Source: an uncultured beta proteobacterium
Lineage (GTDB): Bacteria > Pseudomonadota > Gammaproteobacteria > Burkholderiales > Burkholderiaceae_C
Direction of reading: 5' to 3'
Assembly: GCA_903838565.1 (NCBI GenBank)
Contig: CAILZB010000111.1
Span: forward strand, 17,988-81,987
Length of the DNA stretch: 64,000 nucleotides
Part shown: positions 25,467 to 33,640 of the stretch, piece by piece
Layout: every line of letters starts with the position of its first letter
Numbering within the stretch: the first letter of the stretch is position 1
Position numbers and translations under genes: made by a program
The notes under the pieces: generated by a model
The model's database searches: none
Told to the model about the DNA's origin: nothing
The model's input: the letters and a program-made list of their open reading frames with translations, nothing else

Positions 25467-27875
25467 CCTTGCCCCGAAGCCATTGAGCACGGTGCGTATC
25501 GTCTTGTAGGCGATCAGCAGGTCCAGAGCCATGGAGTAGTGGGCCACGTAGTAGAGGTCATAGCTGAGCTTGACCACGGTTTCTTCCTCGCTGTCGGCGT
25601 AGCCTTGCTGCATCTGGGCCCAACCGGTCAGGCCGGGGCGCACCAGGTGTCGGTAGGTGTAGGCGGGGATGCCGGTGGCAAAGGCCTCCACAAACTGTGT
25701 CTGCTCCGGGCGTGGACCGATCAGGCTCATGTTGCCCAGCAGCACGTTCCACAGTTGCGGCAGTTCGTCCAGGCGCCAGCGGCGGATGTGCCGTCCCACG
25801 CGGGTAATGCGCTCGTCCTGCAGTTGTGCAAAGCGCGCCGGTTGGGGCTGGCTGTGGTGGCGCATGCTGCGAAATTTCCAGAGCCGAAAACTGCGACCAT
25901 CGCGCCCGACCCGGCTTTGGCTGAACAGAACGGGGCCGGGAGAGTCCAATTTGACGACCAGGGCCACCAATAGACACAACGGCAGCCACAGCGGCGCCAA
26001 GGCCAATACCAGCGCCACATCCAGGGCCCGCTTGACTACGTCATAAGCCGGGTTGCCGTCGAGTTGCCAGAGTTCGTCCTGATCCGATGGCAGCATCTTG
26101 CGCCCGCTCAGCAATTCGGCCACGGCCTCCACGCTGTACAGACGCACATGGCTGAGTTTGAGTTTGCTCAGCAGTTGACTGCGCCCGTCACTGACTGGAA
26201 CGCGGCGATCCAGCACCACGCCCTCGCAAACCGGTATTTCCCCAGCGGCCACGGAACGCATAGGCCAAGGCACGAGTCGCACTGACTGACCTGCGGTACG
26301 GGTCTGTCCAAGCAGGGTTTGCAATTGTTCTGGGACTCCCTCGTCGAAATACGCCAGCCGCTGAACATGCCTGCGCCCATGCAGCCAGTGACCCAGCGTA
26401 AACCAGGCTGTGGACAGGGCATACACCAGCAGCACCGCACCGCGGGAATAGGGCAGCTGCAAAATGGCAAAGCCCAGGGGTGTCAGCAAGAACGGTGTCG
26501 CGGTTGTCACCAGCAACAGGCCTGCGCGCTCCGCCGCTGGCAGACCAATGCCGCGATAGAGCCAATGCGCGGCCAGCATATAGGGCACGATGCACCACAG
26601 CACGGTTTGCCCAAACTGATAGGTCACGACATTGGCCTGATTCAGTCCGAATGCGATCAGATAGCTCAGCAGAAACACCGTCACCCCCGTCAGCGACCAT
26701 TGAAGCTGCGTCGCTTTTTGACGGGCTGTGGTTGATGCCAAAGTGCTGAAGGCTTCGAGATTGGCGAGCAGTCTGGGCGCCGGGTAGGCCAGTTGCGCAT
26801 AGCGTGCAGCCACGGGCTCGACCATGCGCTGCGGACTGAACTGATCTTCCACTCGTTGACGCGCAGCCTGGCCCAGACGCAGTCGCAAATCGTCATCGTG
26901 CGCCAGCAAGAAGAGGCTGTCTGCCAAAGCAACGGCCTGATTCGGAACCAGCAGCCCATGCGTTCCTGCGTCAATCAACTCACGAATTCCGGGAAGATCA
27001 CTGGCCACCACCGCCAAACCGGCGTCCATGGCCTCGAGCACCGATATTGGTAAACCTTCGTGATCAGACATCAAAACAAATATGGCGTGCTGCGAGAGGC
27101 GCTGCGCCACATCTTTGACATTTCCCGTGAAAGTCACTTCTTGCAGACCCAACTGGTGGCACAACGCCTGGTGCAACTTGATGTCGGGCCCGTCTCCAAT
27201 CAGCGTTGCGGGTACTTCATGACCCAGGCGGTCACGCAGCAAGGCCAATGCCAGCAGCAACAGGTCAGGCCGCTTGGGACTGGCCATGCGCGCCACCATC
27301 ACGATGTGCAGCGGCTCCTGCGTTGGCCGATGCTGCGTCGCGGCATCAGCCACGGCATTGAAAATCACGCTGACCCGTTCGGCTGAAATTGGCAGGTGCG
27401 CCGCCAGTTGACGCTCATATTCGGAAACGCACACCATGTGGCTGGTGAGCGGCGCCAACGCAAATTCGGTCACCCACGCGGCCCAGCGCTGCAGGCGCGG
27501 CACCTCCGGCTTGAAGCCGAAGCCGTGCACTGTGTAGATTACCGGGATGTTGGCGATGCGCCCCGCAATCCGGGCGACCATGCCCGACATCGCGCTGTGC
27601 GCATGAATCACATCGGGCTGTTGCTGGCGAAGCACTCGAAGAAGCGCCCGCACGGCCGCCGCTACACGAAATGGCGAGAGGGAGTTAACCAGTTGTGGCA
27701 GTTGCAGGACCGCAATTCCGAGCGAGCTAAGACCCTCACCCAGCACCGTCACGGCTTCGCTTCCTCCAATTGCCGCGACGAACTGCACACGAGTGGCTAA
27801 AGACTGGCAAAGCGCGAGCACATGCGTTTGCGCACCACCGGTCTCGCCCTTGGTGATGAGCAGCATGACCTTCAT
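25464..27875 (-). CDS. Fused GT4 glycosyltransferase and polyprenyl-phosphate sugar-1-phosphate transferase
   Basis: 803 residues. Residues 1-360 are a GT-B glycosyltransferase (TKGETGGAQTHVLAL, IHAHSAMSGMVARI, VARMASPKRPDLLL, SDHEGLPISVLEAMDAGLAVVASD). Residues ~385-500 hold about four membrane helices. Residues ~610-803 are a WbaP/WcaJ-type phosphoglycosyl transferase: VKRALDVALVLALAPLW, KLDSPGPVLFSQSRVGRDG, LWKFRSMR, LDELPQLWNVLLGNMSLIGPRPE with the catalytic Asp-Glu pair. So one polypeptide could start a glycan on undecaprenyl phosphate and add the second sugar. I see no stop or frameshift between the halves. Overlap-free convergent end with the methyltransferase. Confidence 0.88.
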   Translation of the reverse strand: MKVMLLITKGETGGAQTHVLALCQSLATRVQFVAAIGGSEAVTVLGEGLSSLGIAVLQLPQLVNSLSPFRVAAAVRALLRVLRQQQPDVIHAHSAMSGMVARIAGRIANIPVIYTVHGFGFKPEVPRLQRWAAWVTEFALAPLTSHMVCVSEYERQLAAHLPISAERVSVIFNAVADAATQHRPTQEPLHIVMVARMASPKRPDLLLLALALLRDRLGHEVPATLIGDGPDIKLHQALCHQLGLQEVTFTGNVKDVAQRLSQHAIFVLMSDHEGLPISVLEAMDAGLAVVASDLPGIRELIDAGTHGLLVPNQAVALADSLFLLAHDDDLRLRLGQAARQRVEDQFSPQRMVEPVAARYAQLAYPAPRLLANLEAFSTLASTTARQKATQLQWSLTGVTVFLLSYLIAFGLNQANVVTYQFGQTVLWCIVPYMLAAHWLYRGIGLPAAERAGLLLVTTATPFLLTPLGFAILQLPYSRGAVLLVYALSTAWFTLGHWLHGRRHVQRLAYFDEGVPEQLQTLLGQTRTAGQSVRLVPWPMRSVAAGEIPVCEGVVLDRRVPVSDGRSQLLSKLKLSHVRLYSVEAVAELLSGRKMLPSDQDELWQLDGNPAYDVVKRALDVALVLALAPLWLPLCLLVALVVKLDSPGPVLFSQSRVGRDGRSFRLWKFRSMRHHSQPQPARFAQLQDERITRVGRHIRRWRLDELPQLWNVLLGNMSLIGPRPEQTQFVEAFATGIPAYTYRHLVRPGLTGWAQMQQGYADSEEETVVKLSYDLYYVAHYSMALDLLIAYKTIRTVLNGFGAR

Positions 27876-27881
27876 CGGGCG

Positions 27882-28460
27882 TCATCTCCCATTAATGGAG
27901 TCGACTTCATTAAATTCCAAAAAAAGGGAGGCGGAATCTCCAAAGCCAGACAAGCTGTCGGCGCCGATTGAATATGGACCTAGGGACGTGTAGGTGTCCG
28001 TTTGAATGACGAGCCGCAGATAAGTGTACTCAATGTTCGCGTTTGATCGCTTCCGTGGAGTGGCGTTGTTCGAGCTGAACCCCTTGGGATACAAGGGCGC
28101 CAAGCCTTCGGCCTGCTGTTGCTGCACCGCCTCCTCCATGCTCACGGCGTTTACGACCAATTCGAAGTGCTCCAGGATTTCGCTCTCGTTGCATTCAATG
28201 AAGTGTTTGACGGACTCATTGGCCAGCAACTTGGCGATAAAGCCCTTGGCCAGTACCAGGTTCAAGAGGTCCGAGCTGTAGTGTTGCTCGGCGTCTTTGA
28301 ACTGGGTATGCACCTGGTTCATTTCCTTTTCCAGCTCGGCAATTTGCTCCATGGGCGGCGCTTTAGGCCCGGTCGCCGGTTTTGAGTCGTGGCGCTGTTC
28401 GGGTGGGGTGGCCGAGATGGCTCGGTCTATGCAGCAACGCCTTCCCAGCGACCTTGCTAG
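27882..28460 (-). pseudogene. RepB-like plasmid partition protein, C-terminal remnant
   Basis: The ATG-started frame (28352 to 27882, 156 codons) begins with MEQIAELEKEMNQVHTQF and continues DLLNLVLAKGFIAKLLANE, SEILEHFELVVNAVSMEEA, which resembles the C-terminal domain of RepB-family partition proteins. The frame is open upstream of the ATG (ATPPEQRHDSK, then a break) and KVAGKALL is found in another frame just before, so this is a frameshifted fragment of a longer gene. The last ~70 codons (Asn/Ser-rich) are not family-like and probably come from the flanking sequence. It may be the missing half of the gene broken at 16.8-17.2 kb, or part of a second copy. Confidence 0.5.
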
Positions 28461-28488
28461 CGGATACCGCCGACCAGAGACTCGGTGA

Positions 28489-28740
28489 TCACTTCAGCTC
28501 GCCGAACGATGGCATATTGCCTCGTGCGTTGCGAGCTTTGATCCAGACTGCCGTTTCGGTCGGTGTAGATGGGTCGAATAAATGGACACCGTAGTAGTCG
28601 ATGTCAGGATTGGCATTTTCAAACAGCGGGATCGGTTCGATGTCAACAACATCATCAAGACCGCCTTCATATCCATCGAGGACGACTCGAGCGTCGCGCG
28701 GATATTTTGATAGTAATTTGATTAATTCGGAGGCCGTCAT
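28489..28740 (-). CDS. Small conserved-type hypothetical protein (83 aa)
   Basis: 83 residues starting MTASELIKLLSKYPRDARVVLDGYEGG, then DDVVDIEPIPL. The start pattern (SELIxxLxxxPxDAxVxxDGYEGG) is a kind seen in small proteins of mobile elements. ATG is preceded by TTCGGAGG in the mRNA sense, a good ribosome site. Soluble, acidic. Divergent from the DUF2442 gene. Function unknown. Confidence 0.65.
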   Translation of the reverse strand: MTASELIKLLSKYPRDARVVLDGYEGGLDDVVDIEPIPLFENANPDIDYYGVHLFDPSTPTETAVWIKARNARGNMPSFGELK

Positions 28741-28831
28741 GCCATCTATCCTAGCCTACCTGGGGAAGTTTGAAAACGCGAATATTCGTCCTGCACAATT
28801 CCATTGCATCTGAGCGCATCACCAGGAGGAA

Positions 28832-29083
28832 ATGAACAACGTAGTTATCAACCTACTTTCTGCCACGCAGACCGGCCCCTATCGAATCCGGCTTGTGTTC
28901 GACGACGGCCATGTTCAAGAGATTGATTTCCAGCCATTTCTCTGCCATGCCCATCACCCGGAAATTCGCGCATACCTTGAGCCAACCCGTTTTGCCGGCT
29001 TCAGACTCGCGTACGGCGAACTGGTGTGGGGTGACTATGAGCTTTGCTTTCCTATCATGAACCTCTATCGCAATGCAATCTAA
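28832..29083 (+). CDS. DUF2442 domain protein
   Basis: 83 residues; strong ribosome site CCAGGAGGAA directly before ATG. The pattern YRIRLVFDDGHVQEIDFQPFL ... FRLAYGELVWGDYELCFPIMNLYRN matches the small DUF2442 fold, whose members are often found next to toxin-antitoxin or DUF4160 genes. No partner DUF4160 gene is seen here, so it may be an orphan. Confidence 0.75.
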   Translation: MNNVVINLLSATQTGPYRIRLVFDDGHVQEIDFQPFLCHAHHPEIRAYLEPTRFAGFRLAYGELVWGDYELCFPIMNLYRNAI

Positions 29084-29297
29084 CACAACGAAATTTTCGT
29101 CTGAAGCGGTGTAACTCCGATGACTCCCTCCGTCACCAGTCATACTCCTCGGCGGCTCCGGCACGCAGCGTTGGCTATTGTCCGAGATGGGGCCGTGGCC
29201 GGTTCAGTCCATCTCCTCGTCCACGCACTGCGGCCACTCGTCAAGTCTGATTTTTTCAGCCCCCATGATCAGGTTTGCTCCATTTTGGGTTCGCCAA

Positions 29298-30266
29298 TTA
29301 ATAGTTCACTTGGTAGGTGGGCGAAGTCTGAGCACTGAATTTTCTGCGGTCATAGACCCTCGTTGTCGTGATGCTGGCATGTCCCAGCCACTCCTGGACT
29401 TGCGCAATATCGGCGCCATGTTCCAGTGCGCTGGTTGCCGCGGTTGCCCGGAGCGCATGCGGCCCCATGTTTTCACCCTTGATTCCGACCTGGTGCATGT
29501 AGCGCACAACCACCTCAGAGTAGATGGCGCCTGGTGTCAGCCCTTTCGCCATTCCAATTGCCCGCGAAATGCGAGCAGCTCTAAAAAGGGCACCGTCCAC
29601 TTCCATGGCATGACCTGCGCTTTTCAAGTATTCGTCGACCAACGTTATGGTGTCGTCGCGGCTTGGCACGTAGCGCAACTTTCCCCCTTTGCCCTGAACC
29701 TGCAGGTGCCGAATTCCCCTGCGTTCAAACAAAAAGTCCTTCACTCGCAACTTGCTCACCTCCTCACGACGCAAAGCGTGAAACAACATCAGTGACAAGA
29801 TGGCGCGGTCGCGCTTGCCTTTCAGCGTATCGACGGGCGGCGCATCAAGTAGCGAACGAACCTGCGTATCGCCCAAGGCGGGTGTTTTGCCCTCATAGCT
29901 CTGTACGTTGGGCCGTTTGACCCCTTTCACCGGGTTGTGTGTGACAGCATTGGCATTGCACAGATAGTCAAAAAGCGAGGCCAGCGCCGCCAACTTACGC
30001 CGAATCGTGGAACTCGCCAGTGCCTGTTTTTCCAGATCGGCGCGCCAAGCCAGAACATGGCCACGCGTCACTGTTCGGAATTCCTCAGGGCGAATCAATC
30101 CGACGAATCGCATGAAGGCGTTGATATCGTTTCGGTAGGCCCGCCGTGTCTGGGTGCTGTCCAGATTGGCAAACCACTGCACCTCATGCGGCACCTCGGC
30201 CAAGCGCTGAAATTCGGTCGCGCTCAATGCACGACCCGCACCCACCATCTCAACTTCTTGTGCCAT
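29298..30266 (-). CDS. Tyrosine recombinase / XerC-D-like integrase
   Basis: 322 residues from ATG 30266 (MAQEVEMVGAGRAL), with TATGGAGCTTAGAT before it; the open frame upstream lacks a better start. N-terminal core-binding domain (TRRAYRNDINAFMRFVGL) and catalytic domain with Arg in ALRREEVSKLRVKDF, Lys in GKGGKLRYVP, HALRATAATSALEHG (His-x-x-Arg) and LGHASITTTRVYDRR (His and Tyr). All catalytic residues are intact. A dif-like palindrome lies 15 bp upstream. It is the probable integrase of the 28-41 kb island or a pdif-type module. Confidence 0.88.
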   Translation of the reverse strand: MAQEVEMVGAGRALSATEFQRLAEVPHEVQWFANLDSTQTRRAYRNDINAFMRFVGLIRPEEFRTVTRGHVLAWRADLEKQALASSTIRRKLAALASLFDYLCNANAVTHNPVKGVKRPNVQSYEGKTPALGDTQVRSLLDAPPVDTLKGKRDRAILSLMLFHALRREEVSKLRVKDFLFERRGIRHLQVQGKGGKLRYVPSRDDTITLVDEYLKSAGHAMEVDGALFRAARISRAIGMAKGLTPGAIYSEVVVRYMHQVGIKGENMGPHALRATAATSALEHGADIAQVQEWLGHASITTTRVYDRRKFSAQTSPTYQVNY

Positions 30267-30280
30267 ATCTAAGCTCCATA

Positions 30281-30308
30281 GCAATTGATAACATATTTTA
30301 TCAATTGT
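30281..30308. promoter_or_regulatory. dif-like site upstream of the tyrosine recombinase
   Basis: Arms GCAATTGATAA and TTATCAATTGT (10 of 11 positions complementary) around the 6-bp centre CATATT. The 11-6-11 layout and the inner GATAA/TTATC ends resemble Xer dif sites. It is 15 bp upstream of the recombinase start. It could instead be an operator for autoregulation. Confidence 0.5.
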
Positions 30309-30451
30309 TAAATCATGGGCCGACAAAGCGCCCGCGTTCACGCCGCCCATGCGAGACCGCGATGCGCAACTGCATAAGTGATGTGTCCGCAGTGGTACGT
30401 TTTACCTTTCGGGATGGGCGTATTTAGCCAGCAGCGAATTACCTTGCAAAT

Positions 30452-30479
30452 TGATTGCATGTGAATTACAATGCAATCA
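30452..30479. promoter_or_regulatory. FitAB operator-like inverted repeat
   Basis: TGATTGCAT and ATGCAATCA, perfect 9-bp arms with a 10-bp spacer, 27 bp upstream of fitA. FitAB-type complexes bind paired half-sites of similar style, so this is the likely autoregulatory operator. Confidence 0.6.
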
Positions 30480-30506
30480 TTGAGATCAATTAGAGGAGGA
30501 TGCCGG

Positions 30507-30746
30507 ATGTCTTCAATCACTGTCCGTAATTTACCTGAGGAGACGCACCGTGCCTTGCGTGTGCGCGCCGCGATGGCTGGTCGAAGCACCGAGGCCGAAG
30601 TCCGATCCATTCTTGAAAACATCGCACGACCAGAGGGCCGCATCAAGTTGGGTTCCTTGCTGGCTGAAATCGGCCAGCAGGCTGGGGGGGGCGATTTTGA
30701 GATCGAGCGTGACAAGTCACCCGCAGAACCGATGAGCTTTGAATGA
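30507..30746 (+). CDS. fitA: FitA/VapB-type antitoxin
   Basis: 79 residues from ATG 30507, with GAGGAGG 6 bases upstream; the longer frame upstream is not needed. N-terminal ribbon-helix-helix domain (SSITVRNLPEETHRALRVRAAMAGRSTEAEVRSIL) and an acidic C-terminal tail that should thread into the toxin. Overlaps fitB by 4 bp (ATGA). Autorepression with the toxin through the operator just upstream is expected. Confidence 0.87.
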   Translation: MSSITVRNLPEETHRALRVRAAMAGRSTEAEVRSILENIARPEGRIKLGSLLAEIGQQAGGGDFEIERDKSPAEPMSFE

Positions 30747-31168
30747 TTCTTCTCGATACCAACGTCGTTTCTGAACCACTGAAGCTCGCCGGTGATGTAG
30801 GCGTGTTGACTTGGCTAGATGCGCAAGCTATCGAAACACTTTACCTGTCAACGATCAGTCTGGCTGAGTTGCGTTTTGGCATTGCGGCGCTGGCACCGGG
30901 CAAACGAAGAGATACGCTCCACACCAGTCTTGAGCAACGCATCTTGCCTTTGTTCGTCGGCCGAATCCTTCCCTTTGATGCAGCAGCCTCCGAAGCCTAC
31001 GCGGTGCTTCGTGCAGGTGCGCGAGCCCAGGGGAGAGCCATTGCTCCTGCAGACGGCTACATTGCCGCTACAGCCGCCAGCCATGGTTTGATTGTTGCAA
31101 CGCGAGACACCGGCCCTTTTGAAGCTGCTGGCTTGAATGTCATCAACCCTTGGCATACCCAGCACTGA
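30743..31168 (+). CDS. fitB: FitB/VapC-type PIN-domain toxin
   Basis: 141 residues. PIN-domain acidic residues: Asp in MILLDTNVVSE, Glu in SLAELRFGI, Asp in APADGYIAA, and Asp in ATRDTGPFE, so the metal site is intact. Expected to be a site-specific ribonuclease neutralised by the upstream ribbon-helix-helix protein. Complete gene, coupled to the antitoxin. Confidence 0.9.
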   Translation: MILLDTNVVSEPLKLAGDVGVLTWLDAQAIETLYLSTISLAELRFGIAALAPGKRRDTLHTSLEQRILPLFVGRILPFDAAASEAYAVLRAGARAQGRAIAPADGYIAATAASHGLIVATRDTGPFEAAGLNVINPWHTQH

Positions 31169-31221
31169 CGGACTGCACAAATTCCGCCGATTTTGGCTTA
31201 GGCTTAGTATCCCTTGCCAGC

Positions 31222-31731
31222 CTACCGGGTGCCACCCTTTCCTCGCGCAATACCTGTTTGACCGCCATACTGCTGACACTCAGCGAGTAGTTGCGCCCAA
31301 TCGTCCGGCGGGTGGCCGCTTTCCAGCATTTTTCGAAAAACCAAGTAGGCGTCATCGCCGCTCTCGTACGCACGTTTTGTATCTTCGTCGTTGACCCAAG
31401 CAAAAACGATGATCTTGCTTGACGCGTGAAACCGAAAGAAGAGTCGATATTGCTGGAAGAACTTGGCGCGGAACCAGTGTTTATGGCCTTCCCCCAGGGT
31501 GTTGCCTTGGCGGTATTCTGGCCGCGTCGGGTCTTGCGGGATGACGTCGAAAGCCAGCTTTGTGATGGCCGCCAACCGCTTGCTGGCGTTCTTCGTCACG
31601 TACCAAACTGGGTCTTTTTGTTTCAAAGTCTCAACCTGCCGGGTTACGGCCTCGACTTGCGCAAGAAAAAGCGGATGAGAAAAAACCGTCCAACCGTGGA
31701 TGACCAATGGCGAAATTTTGTCTGCGCTCAT
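31222..31731 (-). CDS. yhaV: YhaV family toxin
   Basis: 169 residues. Typical YhaV features: IHGWTVFSHPLFLAQVEAV, NASKRLAAITKLAFDVIPQDPTRPEYRQGNTLGEGHKHWFRAKFF and FRFHASSKIIVFAWVNDEDTKRAYESGDDAY. YhaV is a ribosome-associated RNase of the RelE-like superfamily. Starts 4 bp inside the prlF stop (ATGA), convergent with fitB. Confidence 0.9.
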   Translation of the reverse strand: MSADKISPLVIHGWTVFSHPLFLAQVEAVTRQVETLKQKDPVWYVTKNASKRLAAITKLAFDVIPQDPTRPEYRQGNTLGEGHKHWFRAKFFQQYRLFFRFHASSKIIVFAWVNDEDTKRAYESGDDAYLVFRKMLESGHPPDDWAQLLAECQQYGGQTGIARGKGGTR

Positions 31732-32057
31732 TCATCGGTGGCCAGCAGTGCGGCGTCGAAATCGACCGCGATATCACCAACCAGGTTCTGAAGTCGGCGA
31801 ACGAGGCCAGCGTCTACCGATTGCAAGCGCTCAGGGTGTGCGGCAATGTCGCTGGCAAGGAAGCCCAAGAACTGGCCAAGCATCGGGTCGTCCCCTTGCA
31901 CGGCGGTCGCACGCGTTAGCACGACTTCTCCGCTGGAGCGGATGGTGTAGTGGATTTTGTCGCGCTTGCCCAGCTTGAGTACGTCACGCACGGTTTGTGG
32001 AACGGTGGTTTGGTAACGGTCGGTTAGCGACGATTCGACTTCAAGGATGGCTGGCAT
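31728..32057 (-). CDS. prlF: PrlF family antitoxin
   Basis: 109 residues from ATG 32057 (MPAILEVESSLTDRYQTTVPQTVRDVL), with TTTGGAGTGCGAA upstream; the longer open frame upstream lacks support. The N-terminal swapped-hairpin (AbrB/SpoVT) domain is clear. It neutralises YhaV and represses the operon. The palindrome at 32087-32106 is the likely operator. Confidence 0.87.
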   Translation of the reverse strand: MPAILEVESSLTDRYQTTVPQTVRDVLKLGKRDKIHYTIRSSGEVVLTRATAVQGDDPMLGQFLGFLASDIAAHPERLQSVDAGLVRRLQNLVGDIAVDFDAALLATDE

Positions 32058-32086
32058 TTCGCACTCCAAATTCACAATTGACCGAA

Positions 32087-32106
32087 GGTAATGCAATTGC
32101 ATTGCC
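32087..32106. promoter_or_regulatory. PrlF operator-like palindrome
   Basis: AATGCAATTGCATT is a perfect 14-bp palindrome with partly symmetric flanks (GGT/GCC), 30 bp upstream of prlF. The 229-bp gap 32058-32286 holds nothing else that I can support. Confidence 0.5.
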
Positions 32107-32286
32107 GCGTCAAGCGATGGGATGAACTCTAAAGCCGGATCCTCAGGCGTAGAACTCGCCGTTTCCACCCACGATGGCATGGTTCCAAAATGCTGCATCC
32201 ATGTAGCGCGCAGCCATGGCGTCCATGTCCACCTTGGGCTCTGTGAGAACTCGGTCTGAGTTCTATAGGCATGGTCTGCGGACTCG

Positions 32287-32622
32287 CTACCCCAGATCCG
32301 ACGCCTTGATCATCTCGACTGTTCCCTTGGTCCGCGAGCGGATCTCCTTTGCGTAATGGTCTAGCGCCAACTCAATGGTTAAGTACAGAGGGCCGTCGAC
32401 GAGGTTCTTTATTTCTTCAACAACCGCGGGCCGCAGGCGTACTAAGTTCGGTACCCGTCCCGCTGTTTTGCCACGTCCGGTGATCACCACCATTGGCGCC
32501 TTAACGTCAACCTGCGCAGAACCGGGTGCCATCGCAGCTGTTTGGGCGGGGGTCCCTATCTTTACTGCAATGGAGTTGGACAGCGTATAGAAGTTGCTGC
32601 CGCCATAGTTGACGTTTTGCAT
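32287..32622 (-). CDS. Hypothetical protein (111 aa)
   Basis: 111 residues starting MQNVNYGGSNFYTLSNSIAV. The middle (VKAPMVVITGRGKTAGRVPNLVRLRPAVVEEI) and the end (YLTIELALDHYAKEIRSRTKGTVEM) look like a helical DNA-binding-type protein, but I do not recognise the family. No strong ribosome site before the ATG. Codon use looks normal. It diverges from the GATATCA-box region and may be controlled by it. Confidence 0.5.
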   Translation of the reverse strand: MQNVNYGGSNFYTLSNSIAVKIGTPAQTAAMAPGSAQVDVKAPMVVITGRGKTAGRVPNLVRLRPAVVEEIKNLVDGPLYLTIELALDHYAKEIRSRTKGTVEMIKASDLG

Positions 32623-32652
32623 GGTTGCGGTGCGGGCGTTGTAACGCTCAAA

Positions 32653-32722
32653 TGATATCAGGTACTTGATAAATGAAAGTTAAAGATATCAATAACTTGG
32701 TTTTGCATATCTCACGATATCA
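32653..32722. repeat. Three GATATCA boxes at exact 31-bp spacing
   Basis: GATATCA begins at 32654, 32685 and 32716; the first is part of TGATATCA, and another TGATATCA is at 32917-32924. Three helical turns of spacing suggest cooperative protein binding or iterons. They lie in a 338-bp gap (32623-32960) between a divergent hypothetical gene and the HAD gene, with no other gene I can support (a 75-codon frame from 32673 starts inside the boxes and looks non-coding). Confidence 0.5.
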
Positions 32723-32960
32723 ATATTTGGCTTCCAAATGGAATTGGCGCTGGAGTCTTCTCGGCGATCAGCATCGAATGACGCTAGTAGCTTCAGAATA
32801 TGAGCCGAAAACACCTCGGCTATCGCAGTTTTCTTTAGAAAGTCTGCCCTGCCGCCTGTTCATGGGCGAAATTTGTGTTTTCCATTCCTGGAATCCTTGA
32901 CAACGATGCTCCATGATGATATCATTGGATATCTTTCAAGCGACGAAAAAGGATCATGAC

Positions 32961-33452
32961 ATGAGCGAAATTTCAGGCGATCTCAATCTTGGTGGCTGCG
33001 TTCTCTTCTTGGATTTCGATGGCGTCACTCATCCTGAGCCGGGTGGCAAAGCAGTTGAATTCTGCCGTCTTCCGCTGATCGAAGACGTCCTGCGTGACCA
33101 TCGCGAGGTGGATATTGTCATCAGCAGTTCCTGGCGCACTGAGTTCAACTTGAACGAGCTCCGTGGATTTTTCTCCGACGATATCGCACCCAGGGTCGTC
33201 GGCGTGACGCCACCCAACAAGCAACCCACGCAAGACTGGCTGCCCGCAAGTTCAGGCTGCCACGAACGTGAATCGGAATGCGAGTCGTGGATGCGCAAGA
33301 ACCGGCCCTGGTCCACCCCGTGGATTGCGCTGGACGACCGGGCGCATTGGTTTCGCCCGGAATGCTCGGACCTGCTGCTGACCTCCTCACGGGTCGGATT
33401 TCAGGAATCGGACCAGGTCACGCTGCGAGAAATGATCCGAGAGCGCACGTGA
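32961..33452 (+). CDS. HAD-domain protein (Swiss-Army-knife type, nucleic-acid-associated)
   Basis: 163 residues from ATG 32961, with AAGGATCATGAC upstream. Motif I LFLDFDGVTHPEPGG, motif II in DIVISSSWRTEFNL, and the late acidic motif IALDDRAHWF. This small HAD group is often found on mobile elements with RNA- or DNA-repair genes. The frame stays open for 31 more codons after the TGA (to 33548), and that stretch reads as protein-like (GKSQLAILEQHTAALIDPARVE), so the gene may originally have been longer. Confidence 0.7.
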   Translation: MSEISGDLNLGGCVLFLDFDGVTHPEPGGKAVEFCRLPLIEDVLRDHREVDIVISSSWRTEFNLNELRGFFSDDIAPRVVGVTPPNKQPTQDWLPASSGCHERESECESWMRKNRPWSTPWIALDDRAHWFRPECSDLLLTSSRVGFQESDQVTLREMIRERT

Positions 33453-33640
33453 TACAGGCCTGACGTTGGGACGCGCGACGGCAAGTCGCAACTGGCGATT
33501 CTCGAGCAGCACACCGCTGCATTGATCGATCCGGCAAGGGTCGAATAACTGACCTTCCAAATCGTTTGCTGCTCCCGTGGTGGGAGTGCGATCGACTTGG
33601 ATTTCAAAAGTCTATCTGTACAACGCGATCGGAGAGAAAA

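Noticed and set aside
32673..32900. 75-codon plus-strand frame
   Set aside because: Starts inside the GATATCA boxes, no ribosome site, no family resemblance.
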